Below, in pieces: positions 17,917-25,485 of a DNA stretch of 64,000 nucleotides. The stretch lies in contig NZ_WHOD01000055.1 in assembly GCF_013141765.1 (NCBI RefSeq), positions 1 through 64,000 on the forward strand, given 5' to 3'. How positions within the stretch are numbered: the stretch's first letter is position 1; each line of letters starts with the position of its first letter. The notes below the pieces were generated by a model. That model searched no databases and was not told the origin of the DNA. It saw nothing but the letters and a program-made list of their open reading frames with translations. This DNA is from Paenibacillus foliorum (lineage in GTDB: Bacteria; Bacillota; Bacilli; Paenibacillales; NBRC-103111). A program made the position numbers and the translations under genes.

Positions 17917-18819
17917 ATGAGTACTAAAAGCGGTGCCCAAATATCCGTATTCCCAAAAGGATACATGGATGAACTTGCCGATGGAAGAATGTCTTTATTT
18001 GAATGGATTGAAATGGCTGGCACACTAAATGCAGATGGTTTGGAATTGTATCCGCTTTTTTTGAAGCAAACAGATGAAGCATATTTACAAAAGGTGAAGG
18101 AGGCGGCGCAGCAGCAAGGCTTGGAAATTCCGATGATGTGTGCTTCACCCGATTTTACGCATCCCGATCCATCTTTTCGTGAGCAAGAAGTGGTGAAAAT
18201 GAAGAAGATGATCGATGTCATGGCTTATTTGGGGCCGGATGAATTCCGCAGCAGCCGGGTACTGTCCGGGCAAAATCGCCCTGAAGTGTCAAGAACAGAT
18301 GGAATTCGTTGGACCGTAGAATGCATTAAACAACTGCTTCCTTATGCGGAGGAGAAGAAAGTACATCTGGTTATGGAGAATCATTATAAGGATGGATTTT
18401 GGACTTTTCCTGAGTTCGCTCAACAGACGGACATTTATTTGGAAATTATCGATCAGATTTCTTCTCCTTGGTTCGGAATCAACTATGATCCGTCGAATGC
18501 AATTTTTGCAGGTGAAGATCCGTTGAAGCTGCTGAGTGAAGTCAAGCACCGACTACTTACGATGCATGCGAGCGACCGCTATTTGAAAGAAGGCTACACG
18601 TTGGATGATCTCAAGAATTATTCCTTACAAGGATATTCAGAGGCATTAGCTCACGGAGTTATCGGGAAAGGCATTAATAATTACAATATCATTTTTCAGG
18701 AGCTTCAAAGTATTCATTTCCATGGTTGGATTTCCATTGAGGATGGAGTGAATGGTCTTGGCGATTTGCGTGAATCAGTGATTTTCCTAAAAGAGAAAGT
18801 TTCCGAGTACCTGAGCTAA
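17917..18819 (+). CDS. Sugar phosphate isomerase/epimerase (xylose isomerase-like TIM barrel)
   Basis: A 300-residue AP-endonuclease-2-type barrel. Metal-ligand segments are visible at VHLVMENHYKDG (Glu), FGINYDPSNA (Asp), LLTMHASDRY (His, Asp) and FHGWISIEDGVNG (Glu). Enzymes of this group isomerise, epimerise or dehydrate keto-sugars and inositols. It starts 16 nt after the HPS-like gene with AAAGGGG, so it is co-transcribed and part of the same catabolic route. Confidence 0.85.
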   Translation: MSTKSGAQISVFPKGYMDELADGRMSLFEWIEMAGTLNADGLELYPLFLKQTDEAYLQKVKEAAQQQGLEIPMMCASPDFTHPDPSFREQEVVKMKKMIDVMAYLGPDEFRSSRVLSGQNRPEVSRTDGIRWTVECIKQLLPYAEEKKVHLVMENHYKDGFWTFPEFAQQTDIYLEIIDQISSPWFGINYDPSNAIFAGEDPLKLLSEVKHRLLTMHASDRYLKEGYTLDDLKNYSLQGYSEALAHGVIGKGINNYNIIFQELQSIHFHGWISIEDGVNGLGDLRESVIFLKEKVSEYLS

Positions 18820-18856
18820 TTGTTGAAAAATTAACGAAGAAAGGAGCAGCTATCTC

Positions 18857-19636
18857 ATGGGTACTAGGCTTGCGGGGAAAGTTGTTGTCGTCACGGGAGC
18901 AACCCAAGGAATTGGTAAAGGCATTGCGTACATGTGCGCAGGTGAAGGTGCAAAAGTGATCATAAGTGGCAGAAATGGCAGAAATGAAAAGGATGGCTTG
19001 CAGGTCGCGCAAAATATCAAAGAAGAATACATCACCGATGCGCTTTTTATAAAAGCGGACGTTAGCAGTGAAGAGGCTTGTAAACGGTTAATTGAAAAAA
19101 CAGTAGACCATTTTGGCAGAATCGATGGGCTTGTCAATAATGCGGGAGTTTTTCCTCGTGGCAGCATGCTAGAAACGACAGAGGAATTATTCGATACAGT
19201 TTTTGACGTGAACATAAAGGGAGCCTTTTTCTGCACGAAATATGCCATCGCTTCTATGCTGCGCACTGGAGGAGGGTCCATTGTTCAAATAGGCTCAACT
19301 AACGGTTATAAGGGCCAAAAGGATTTGGCAGCTTACTCTTGCTCCAAAGGCGCGATGCTTACGCTGAATCGTCATGTCGCTGCGAACTATGCTGAGGAGG
19401 GTATCCGTTCGAATTGGATCACTGTCGGTTGGGTGGCGTCCGAAGGGGAAATCGAGCTGCATGAGCGAATGGGTGTCACTGAAGCGCAATTACATGAACA
19501 GGCTAAAGTTGAAATTCCAAGCGGTCGCATGCAGACGGCTGAAGACATGGCTTATGGTGTCATTTATCTATTGTCTGATGAATCGACTCAAGTTACAGGC
19601 ACGGAGCTTGGCATCACTGGCGGACATAGAGTTTAG
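18857..19636 (+). CDS. Short-chain dehydrogenase/reductase
   Basis: A 259-residue classical SDR: TGATQGIGKG (cofactor loop, residues about 13-22), NNAGVFPRG, catalytic Ser in IGSTNG and YSCSK (Tyr and Lys). It ends with the usual VTGTELGITGGHRV tail. It probably acts on a sugar or sugar acid with NAD(P). The last gene of the LacI-controlled operon; AAAGGAG precedes the ATG. Confidence 0.88.
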   Translation: MGTRLAGKVVVVTGATQGIGKGIAYMCAGEGAKVIISGRNGRNEKDGLQVAQNIKEEYITDALFIKADVSSEEACKRLIEKTVDHFGRIDGLVNNAGVFPRGSMLETTEELFDTVFDVNIKGAFFCTKYAIASMLRTGGGSIVQIGSTNGYKGQKDLAAYSCSKGAMLTLNRHVAANYAEEGIRSNWITVGWVASEGEIELHERMGVTEAQLHEQAKVEIPSGRMQTAEDMAYGVIYLLSDESTQVTGTELGITGGHRV

Positions 19637-19670
19637 CAAGCTGAGAGTGCTAGCAAATGAGGTGCTAACG

Positions 19671-19709
19671 GTGCTCGGGATCTCCTACCCATTCACACTC
19701 CCCGAGCAC
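19671..19709. terminator. Hairpin between convergent SDR and MFS genes
   Basis: GTGCTCGGG (19671-19679) pairs with CCCGAGCAC (19701-19709). There is no strong U-run, so termination strength is uncertain. It lies between convergent genes. Confidence 0.5.
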
Positions 19710-19761
19710 AAACGTAGATCGTATTCGAAGGACTTCACGTGCGCGACGCATGGCGCTTTTC

Positions 19762-20979
19762 TTATGCTATCGATTTTTGTTTGCCGGGCCGAATGGCTAT
19801 AAGAGCAAGCAGAGCGGCAAGAACTCCAGTGCAGCTGACAGAATAGAACAGAGAACGACTAGAAATATCCATAAGAACAGAGGCTGCAGGGGGGCCCGCT
19901 GCAACGCCAATAAATCGCATGCTGCTGTAGATAGAAGTGATGCTGCCGCGCTGTTCTTTTTCAATACCTTCCGTGATCAATGCATCCATGCTGGGTAGAG
20001 CAGCACCCACGCCAATCCCAGCCAAGCTTAATAAAAGCAGCAATAACAGCAAGGAGGACGGGTTCATCCATCCACAGATGAATAAAGCCCCGCTTAATAA
20101 TACAAGACTTCCGAGAGTAATCCATTTCATTAAAGGTTTGTTTTCCCCAATGATCTTTCCGGTTATATAAGAGGCTAAACAAAGAGCAGCTAGTGGGATA
20201 GCCAGCAAACAGCCTTTGTAAACCCCTTTTATCCCGTATTGATCCTCCAATAAATTGGACAAATAAAATAAAGCTGAGAACACGACAAACATACAAATTC
20301 CGCCAATTGCAAATACCGCAGTAAGCCAGCGACCTTTTTCCTTGAATAGCTCTCGAATGGATTTCCAAAATTGGGGGAACTTCAATGTTGTCTTCGAGTC
20401 ATCGCTTTTCGGTACTTTTACCAGAAGGCCAACTAAGAGTATCGATATTAGACATAGCACAGGGATTGCGTAGAAGGGGGCATACCAGCTGATTATCGCC
20501 AGAAGTGATCCTAGAATAGGGCTAAGAACCTTGCCAAATGTGTTAGCTGTTTCGATAATGCCTAAACCCGCACTAATATCACTTTCCTCTTTGAACATGT
20601 CACCGACTAAAGGGAGAACGATTGGAGCAGCACCTGCAGCGCCTATTCCTTGAAGAATGCGGCCCCAAATAATTAGATTATATCCATTACCTGAGAAGAA
20701 AGAAGCCATCCCACATATGGCTCCGCCAGCTCCTGCGAGTATTAAGCTTGGTATCATAACTTTTTTGCGCCCAAAACGATCGGATAGGTAGCCGGCAATG
20801 GGGATAAGAACAATGGCCACCAAGGAGTACACCGTAATGATCAGGCTGATTTGAAAAGAGCTTACCTGGAGCTTATCGGCGAGTGAAGGAAGAATCGGTA
20901 TTAGCATTGAATTTCCTAAAGTCATTATTAAAGGAACGGATGATAAGGAGACAAGGGCTCCGGTTTTGCCTGTTTCCAT
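19762..20979 (-). CDS. MFS transporter, 12-TM drug-efflux type
   Basis: A 405-residue major facilitator with 12 predicted helices. Motif A is present between TM2 and TM3 (GYLSDRFGRKKVMI), and the TM5 region contains GLGIIETANTFGKVLSPILGS, as in proton-driven multidrug antiporters (motif C-like). AGAGGTGG lies upstream of the ATG. It is downstream of and co-directional with the pyrH-like gene, so it may belong to the same regulated unit. The substrate is not known. Confidence 0.85.
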   Translation of the reverse strand: METGKTGALVSLSSVPLIMTLGNSMLIPILPSLADKLQVSSFQISLIITVYSLVAIVLIPIAGYLSDRFGRKKVMIPSLILAGAGGAICGMASFFSGNGYNLIIWGRILQGIGAAGAAPIVLPLVGDMFKEESDISAGLGIIETANTFGKVLSPILGSLLAIISWYAPFYAIPVLCLISILLVGLLVKVPKSDDSKTTLKFPQFWKSIRELFKEKGRWLTAVFAIGGICMFVVFSALFYLSNLLEDQYGIKGVYKGCLLAIPLAALCLASYITGKIIGENKPLMKWITLGSLVLLSGALFICGWMNPSSLLLLLLLLSLAGIGVGAALPSMDALITEGIEKEQRGSITSIYSSMRFIGVAAGPPAASVLMDISSRSLFYSVSCTGVLAALLALIAIRPGKQKSIA

Positions 20980-21103
20980 GGAAGCTAACCACCTCTGCTG
21001 ACTATCAGTTGAAAGTCAATGCTTCCGGTGATCCGGTCAAACATTGTCAATGATTGTAAGGTTCACAATTTGCTTGTATAATATACAACCGATTTACTTG
21101 GGA

Positions 21104-21889
21104 TTATTGTATAGACGTTATTCGTTTAGAAGCATTATTGTTGGTTCCTTTAGCGGCCATTTGGATAGGAGCCTCATCAAATATTGCGGTTCCTTCAGCA
21201 AGACCTTCACAAATAGCTTTCATAGCACCCGTCTTGTCAAAATTAAAGACAAATACCGGTAATTTAAAATCTCTTGCTAGAATAAAGGCCGATTGATCCA
21301 TGACTTTAAGATTTTTATTCAACACTTCATTATAGGGGAGAGAAACATAGGTGTTGGCATTGGGATTTGTTCTTGGATCGCCATCCATGACTCCATCTAC
21401 TCCTTGCTTGGCTACGAGTATTGCATCGCAATTGACTTCAAGGGCCCTCTGAACAGAGGGATAATCCGTTGTTACATAAGGCTGTCCGTTGCCGCCTGCA
21501 AAAATAACGATGTATCCCTTTTCCAAATGATGAATAGCGCGCAAACGTATGTAGGGCTCCGCTACTGCGCTTACAGGGATAGAGGACATAACACGGACTT
21601 CTTTGCCTGTTTTTTGCTTAAGGACCCCTCTGAGCATTAAACTGTTAATAACGGTTGCCAAGGTGCCAATATTATCCGCTTCAGCTCGTTCAATGCCCCA
21701 ATAATCTGCCATGTTTCCTCTGAAAATATTCCCTCCGCCTATAACAATTGAAACTTCGATTCCCATCTCAATAACGGACAGCACTTCCTTAGCGATATGC
21801 TCCAAGCGTGCAGGTTCAAATCCGAATTCATTACTGCCAGCCACAGCTCCGCCGCTGAGCTTAATCAGAATCCGCTTATATTGAATCAT
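21104..21889 (-). CDS. pyrH: UMP kinase (PyrH)-like amino acid kinase, probable second copy
   Basis: A 261-residue amino-acid-kinase-fold protein. The start is YKRILIKLSGGAV, followed by VIGGGNIFRG, ADNIGTLATVINSLML, FAGGNGQPYVTTD, KQGVDGVMDGDPR and MDQSAFILAR. All are PyrH UMP-phosphorylation and nucleotide-binding motifs. A 20-residue tail extends beyond the usual PyrH end. The start at 21889 follows GGGAGG; the reading frame is also open further upstream through two 117-bp repeats but without a ribosome binding site there. The housekeeping pyrH normally lies in rpsB-tsf-pyrH-frr, so this is probably a paralogue with a special role. Confidence 0.85.
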   Translation of the reverse strand: MIQYKRILIKLSGGAVAGSNEFGFEPARLEHIAKEVLSVIEMGIEVSIVIGGGNIFRGNMADYWGIERAEADNIGTLATVINSLMLRGVLKQKTGKEVRVMSSIPVSAVAEPYIRLRAIHHLEKGYIVIFAGGNGQPYVTTDYPSVQRALEVNCDAILVAKQGVDGVMDGDPRTNPNANTYVSLPYNEVLNKNLKVMDQSAFILARDFKLPVFVFNFDKTGAMKAICEGLAEGTAIFDEAPIQMAAKGTNNNASKRITSIQ

Positions 21890-21925
21890 AGTTACACCAA
21901 GCCTCCCAGTTGTTATATTTATATG

Positions 21926-22159
21926 AGAAAAGCTTCTATTCGAAGCCCTTCGATGAAGATACATGCGTGTCTTAGCAGTAGCTTTTCTTGCAATATCAGA
22001 ATGGTTCAGCTCCGTTGAAAACTTATACATTCTGATATTATAAGAAAAGCTTCTATTCGAAGCCCTTCGATGAAGATACATTCGTGTCTTAGCAGTAGCT
22101 TTTCTTGCAATATCAGAATGGTTCAGCTCCGCTGAAAACTTATACATTCTGATATTATA
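21926..22159 (-). repeat. Tandem duplication of a 117-bp structured leader unit
   Basis: Two head-to-tail copies, 21926-22042 and 22043-22159, differ at only two positions. Each unit folds into two nested hairpins. Arms AATATCAGAATG/CATTCTGATATT enclose TTCAGC-GGA-GCTGAA, and AGAAAAGCT/AGCTTTTCT encloses TCGAAG/CTTCGA. Each unit starts with TATAAT on the minus strand. The period is a multiple of three, which keeps the reading frame open into pyrH, but no ribosome binding site precedes the ATGs. It lies in the 5' leader of the pyrH-like gene. Confidence 0.85.
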
Positions 22160-22195
22160 AAAAAAGAACTAAAGCACAAAGTGCCTTAGTTCTTT
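22159..22195 (-). terminator. Intrinsic terminator in the pyrH-like leader
   Basis: On the minus strand AAAGAACTAA and TTAGTTCTTT form the outer stem with GCAC/GTGC inside, directly followed by seven T. It overlaps the last codons of the leader ORF, so it could be an attenuator for the pyrH-like gene as well as the trpS terminator. Confidence 0.85.
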
Positions 22196-22264
22196 CATAA
22201 AAATATGAATAGGGGAGAGAAGAGAACATTCGATTGGCCTTGCAGGTATGCTTACGAGTTTCAT
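22169..22264 (-). CDS. Putative 31-residue leader peptide upstream of the pyrH-like gene
   Basis: AAGGAG (22274-22279) lies 9 nt before an ATG that opens 31 codons (MKLVSIPARPIECS ... MKELRHFVL). The stop codon TAG sits in the 5' arm/loop side of the intrinsic terminator at 22159-22195. A sigma-A-like promoter lies about 40 nt upstream. This arrangement (promoter, small ORF with a good ribosome binding site, overlapping terminator, structured RNA, gene) is that of ribosome-mediated attenuation. No amino acid run points to a specific tRNA, so a ribosome-acting compound is one possible signal. Not a known peptide family. Confidence 0.5.
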   Translation of the reverse strand: MKLVSIPARPIECSLLSPIHIFMKELRHFVL

Positions 22265-22305
22265 CGACTCTCACTCCTTTTTGACAATTTCTTTTATTTT
22301 TCTAT

Positions 22306-22334
22306 AGAATACCTTAAATTGGTTGAACTTACAA
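22306..22334 (-). promoter_or_regulatory. Putative promoter of the pyrH-like leader
   Basis: TTGTAA (22334-22329), 17-bp spacer, TATTCT (22311-22306) on the minus strand, starting 4 nt from the trpS stop codon. Confidence 0.45.
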
Positions 22335-22337
22335 TGT

Positions 22338-23327
22338 TTAAGCGAAATAATTGATTTTCATCGCATCCCGAACTTCCTGCATAGTTTCTTTAGCTGTTGT
22401 TCTAGCATGCTCTGTGCCCGCAATTAGGATTTCGTCTACTTGTTTAGCATTGCGGCTGTAGATGTCGCGTCTCTCCCGCATAGGCTCAAGCAACACATTG
22501 ATTTGGTTTGCGATCGTCTTTTTACAATCCTTGCAGCCGATCTTGCCTTGGGTACAGCTCGAATAAATTTCGTTAGTAAGCTCGGGAGAAAATGCTTGGT
22601 AGTAGGAGAAGACGGTGCAAATCTCAGGGTGACCCGGATCATGCTTTTGGATACGCGCAGGGTCAGTTTTGGCCCTTTGGATGTTATCGTTCACCTCATC
22701 GCGGGTTGAATCCAGTAATATTGCGTTGTTTAAGCCTTTACTCATTTTAGAATTTCCGTCCAATCCCATAAGCCTAGGAGTTTCACTTATTAATGCCTGA
22801 GGCTCGGGGAAAATTGGAGCATATAGCTGATGGAAGCGCCTTATGATTTTACGCGTCTGTTCGATGTGCGGCAATTGATCTTCACCCACTGGGATAAGCT
22901 CTGCTTTGCAAATAGCTATATCTGCTGCTTGACTTACAGGATAACCTAGAAAGCCGTAATACATTTGTTTATAGCCTCGCTCAGCCGCTTCTGATTTGAT
23001 GGTCGGATTATGCCTTAGAGAATTGACTGTCACAAACATCGAGAAGTACACAGTTAACTCTGCAATTTCAGGAATCATGGATTGAATGAACAGGGTAGAA
23101 AGACTCGGATCGATGCCGCATGCCAAATAATCCATAGCTACATTTCGCAAGTTTTCACTTACAATTTCTGGATTTTCATAGTGTGTGGTCAAAGCTTGCA
23201 CATCAGCTAATAAGACATAGCAATCATAGCTATGCTGCAGTTCAACACGTTTTTTTAAGCTCCCAGCGTAATGTCCAAGGTGAAGCTTGCCGGTAATTCG
23301 ATCTCCTGATAAAAGTTTTGGTTTCAT
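22338..23327 (-). CDS. trpS: Tryptophanyl-tRNA synthetase
   Basis: A 329-residue class Ic synthetase. The HIGH-type motif is GKLHLGHYAGS near the N-terminus, and KMSKG (near residue 190) is the KMSKS loop. The opening LSGDRITGKLHLGHYAGSLK and the general layout match the streptococcal/pneumococcal TrpRS subtype rather than the classical B. subtilis form. It charges tRNA-Trp. The start at 23327 follows AGGAGG by 7 nt. It is controlled by a T-box and probably by the overlapping Trp-codon leader ORF. Confidence 0.92.
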   Translation of the reverse strand: MKPKLLSGDRITGKLHLGHYAGSLKKRVELQHSYDCYVLLADVQALTTHYENPEIVSENLRNVAMDYLACGIDPSLSTLFIQSMIPEIAELTVYFSMFVTVNSLRHNPTIKSEAAERGYKQMYYGFLGYPVSQAADIAICKAELIPVGEDQLPHIEQTRKIIRRFHQLYAPIFPEPQALISETPRLMGLDGNSKMSKGLNNAILLDSTRDEVNDNIQRAKTDPARIQKHDPGHPEICTVFSYYQAFSPELTNEIYSSCTQGKIGCKDCKKTIANQINVLLEPMRERRDIYSRNAKQVDEILIAGTEHARTTAKETMQEVRDAMKINYFA

Positions 23328-23406
23328 GAGATTGCCTCCTGTTAAATATAAATTTGATAAAGCGATCGTAATCGTAATAACAGCACCACCACCAGCCATC
23401 TTCCAT
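23242..23406 (-). CDS. Tryptophan-codon leader ORF overlapping trpS
   Basis: AAGGAGG (about 8 nt upstream) precedes an ATG at 23406. Codons 5-7 are TGG TGG TGG (23394-23386), followed by Cys-Cys-Tyr-Tyr. The frame runs through the trpS ribosome binding site (23340-23335) and start codon and ends at 23242, out of frame with trpS, 54 codons in all. Ribosomes translating it would occlude trpS initiation. A ribosome stalled at the Trp codons would stop about 45 nt short of the trpS ribosome binding site and leave it open. This mirrors the rtpLP leader of B. subtilis rtpA, which also combines a tRNA-Trp T-box with three Trp codons. Translation is inferred, not shown. Confidence 0.65.
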   Translation of the reverse strand: MEDGWWWCCYYDYDRFIKFIFNRRQSHETKTFIRRSNYRQASPWTLRWELKKTC

Positions 23407-23430
23407 GGACATCACCTCCTTAAAAAATAC

Positions 23431-23711
23431 AAAAAAACCCCGTCGCAAAGGACGAGGTTATCGTGGTACCACCTTAATTCATCTCAAATCAAAGAGATGC
23501 ACTTATAAGTACGGAAAGACAGAATGAAGCTGCTCTCGATACAGCTCTCTTTATTAACGGCGAGAGATCCCGGCTTTACCTACTTACCATTCAGCAAAGC
23601 AACTCCGAAGTCCATTCATACGTCGGCCGGAAAACGGTTTACACCAACCACCGTCTCTCTGAATCCCGGGAACAACGATTACTTACACTTCATCATCGTC
23701 GATTTATTATT
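23431..23711 (-). ncRNA. T-box riboswitch, tRNA-Trp specific (trpS leader)
   Basis: The T-box core reads TAAGGTGGTACCACG on the minus strand (about 23475-23461). It is followed by the terminator AACCTCGTCC/GGACG-like stem with a T-run (23459-23431). Stem I carries the GGTTGGTG element and a specifier loop GAA-TGG-A, with UGG (Trp) at 23614-23612, adjacent to the ACTTC helix that pairs with GAAGT. Uncharged tRNA-Trp binding would favour the antiterminator and trpS expression. Confidence 0.92.
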
Positions 23712-23717
23712 AAAAGC

Positions 23718-23747
23718 ATTGTAAATTATTGGACGAGCGAGAGTCAA
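23718..23747 (-). promoter_or_regulatory. Promoter of the trpS T-box transcript
   Basis: TTGACT (23747-23742), 18-bp spacer, TACAAT (23723-23718) on the minus strand, just upstream of the T-box. Confidence 0.65.
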
Positions 23748-23769
23748 GATATTTTTAGTAGAGTTTCAG

Positions 23770-24933
23770 TTAAGTTGATTGTGCAAATTCATCTTTTATG
23801 GCACTTAACAAATTCGGATTTACAATTACGTCATAAGCCGTGTTGGCGAGCACCTTGGCTCCGAGCAGCATACCTTGGAATGCACGATCCGTCATAGCTA
23901 AGTCGCGGAATTCCTTGGTGTGAAGCAGATGTTTCTCGTCAGTAACCTTGATAAAAGGATGGATCGTCGGACATCTTCTTGATACATTACCGAGGTCAAG
24001 CGAGCCGTGGTCTTTGCCAATTTGAATTTGATCTTCATTAATGCCCATTGCCAGTAGATTTCGAGTGAATTGGTCAGATAAATGCTCGTTGCTTAGAAGC
24101 TCGTCATAAGAATATTCGTAATTGGAAGCTTTAAGGGTGCAGCCGGTTTGCAACGCAGCTCCTTCAGCACAGCACATTACTTTTTGAACCGTTTCATTCG
24201 TGTAGGGCCGATTGGCAGAACGAATATAAAATTGGGCAACTGCATATTCGGGTATAATATTAGCGGCTGTACCGCCCTCTGTAATAATACCGTGAATACG
24301 AACATGGCTTTGCAGCTGCTGGCGCAAATGATTGATCGATTGGAACAAGAGTAGTACGGCATCCAGTGCATTTACGCCTTCATAGGGACTTGCAGCAGCA
24401 TGGGCCGCTTTACCGAAATACTCAAATTGAATCGCGTCCATCGCTAGCGACTGTCCTGATTTTTCATAAGCATAGAATGGATGGGCCATAAGGGCAAAAT
24501 CAACATCATCGAATAAACCAGCTGCCGACATGGGCACTTTGGCTCCTTTGGTTTCTTCAGCAGGGGTCCCATAGATTCGAATGGTTCCGCCAATCTCGTC
24601 AATTACGGATTTAAGACCTATTGCAGCAGCCAACCCCATCGTACAAATTAAATGATGTCCACACGCATGACCTAGATCGGGCAGTGCATCATATTCGCAT
24701 ATAAAGGCTGTAATAGGGCCAGGTTTAGCACTTTTATAGGTTGCTATAAAAGCAGTGGGTAAGTCTAAGACAGGACTCTGAATGCTAAAGCCATGGTTAC
24801 TAAGCTCCTCCTTGAGTCTGGCTGACGCTAGCCATTCCTCATGACCAAGCTCCGGATTTTCACCAATATATCGGGATAGACCTATTAAGGCCTCTGAATG
24901 CTCATCTATGGTGGACGCTATGTTCTGTTTCAA
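23770..24933 (-). CDS. M20-family amidohydrolase (AbgB-like peptidase/deacylase)
   Basis: A 387-residue zinc amidohydrolase of the M20D group. Metal and active-site segments visible are FICEYDALPDLGHACGHH (Cys/His metal site), TPAEETKGAK (catalytic Glu pair) and LMAHPFY. The lid-domain region is FEYFGKAAHAAASPYEGVNALDA, and GGTAANIIPEYA follows. Relatives cleave N-acyl amino acids or p-aminobenzoyl-glutamate. The start is a TTG at 24933 behind AGGAGG. A partial copy of the hairpin-Shine-Dalgarno element (GCCGAAACTCTTAGGAGG) forms its ribosome binding site region. Confidence 0.85.
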   Translation of the reverse strand: MKQNIASTIDEHSEALIGLSRYIGENPELGHEEWLASARLKEELSNHGFSIQSPVLDLPTAFIATYKSAKPGPITAFICEYDALPDLGHACGHHLICTMGLAAAIGLKSVIDEIGGTIRIYGTPAEETKGAKVPMSAAGLFDDVDFALMAHPFYAYEKSGQSLAMDAIQFEYFGKAAHAAASPYEGVNALDAVLLLFQSINHLRQQLQSHVRIHGIITEGGTAANIIPEYAVAQFYIRSANRPYTNETVQKVMCCAEGAALQTGCTLKASNYEYSYDELLSNEHLSDQFTRNLLAMGINEDQIQIGKDHGSLDLGNVSRRCPTIHPFIKVTDEKHLLHTKEFRDLAMTDRAFQGMLLGAKVLANTAYDVIVNPNLLSAIKDEFAQST

Positions 24934-25013
24934 GTTGGGTGGACCTCCTAAGAGTTTCGGCATTAAAATAGCTAGTGGATATGTTGAAAACAACAATTAA
25001 TCTTATTATATAC

Positions 25014-25052
25014 AAAAAAACCGCTGCTGCTCAATTTTGAGCGGTAGCGGTT
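25014..25052 (-). terminator. Rho-independent terminator
   Basis: Minus-strand stem AACCGCT-ACCGCTC pairing with GAGC-AGCAGCGGTT, followed by seven T. It ends the small gene at 25066. Confidence 0.85.
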
Positions 25053-25065
25053 GTGTTCAGGTATC

Positions 25066-25254
25066 TTACTGAATCGTTTTGCGGTTTCCTTCATGTATAA
25101 TTTGTTCTTCGAGAGAACGCTTAATTTTGCTCATGGCGTCAACTTCAAGCTGATGATTTTCACGGAAACGCACACCTGTTAAAGCAAGCGCCTCATTTAA
25201 CGTCAATTCGACTGAAATAGTCTTTCCCTGTTGCTTCTGTGTCTCGTAAGTCAT
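25066..25254 (-). CDS. Small hypothetical protein
   Basis: A 62-residue soluble protein of no recognised family: MTYETQKQQGKTI, then VELTLNEALALTGVRF and a charged helix SKIKRSLEEQI. AAAGGAG lies 9 nt before the ATG at 25254, and a strong terminator follows the stop within 15 nt, which supports a real single-gene unit. The in-frame upstream ATG at 25293 has no ribosome binding site. Confidence 0.7.
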   Translation of the reverse strand: MTYETQKQQGKTISVELTLNEALALTGVRFRENHQLEVDAMSKIKRSLEEQIIHEGNRKTIQ

Positions 25255-25485
25255 ATCGTATCGCTCCTTTACATGATCATTCTGCTGCACCAAGATAGGG
25301 GATTTTAGCTACGAGTGAGGGGCGTAAGTTGTGAAAAACCTTGATATTGCTTGATTTAAATATAACACATCATGTAATGTATTGCAAGGGCTAAAGCAGT
25401 AAATTAATGGTTAATTTGAGTGACTTTTCCGTAGATTGCGGAAGCGAGCCAGGGAACGCACATTAGGAGGACTCCTTCTGTGAAA

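Noticed and set aside
21926..22159. Tandem repeats considered as a CRISPR array
   Set aside because: Only two 117-bp units with no spacers, and each is internally palindromic; not a CRISPR.
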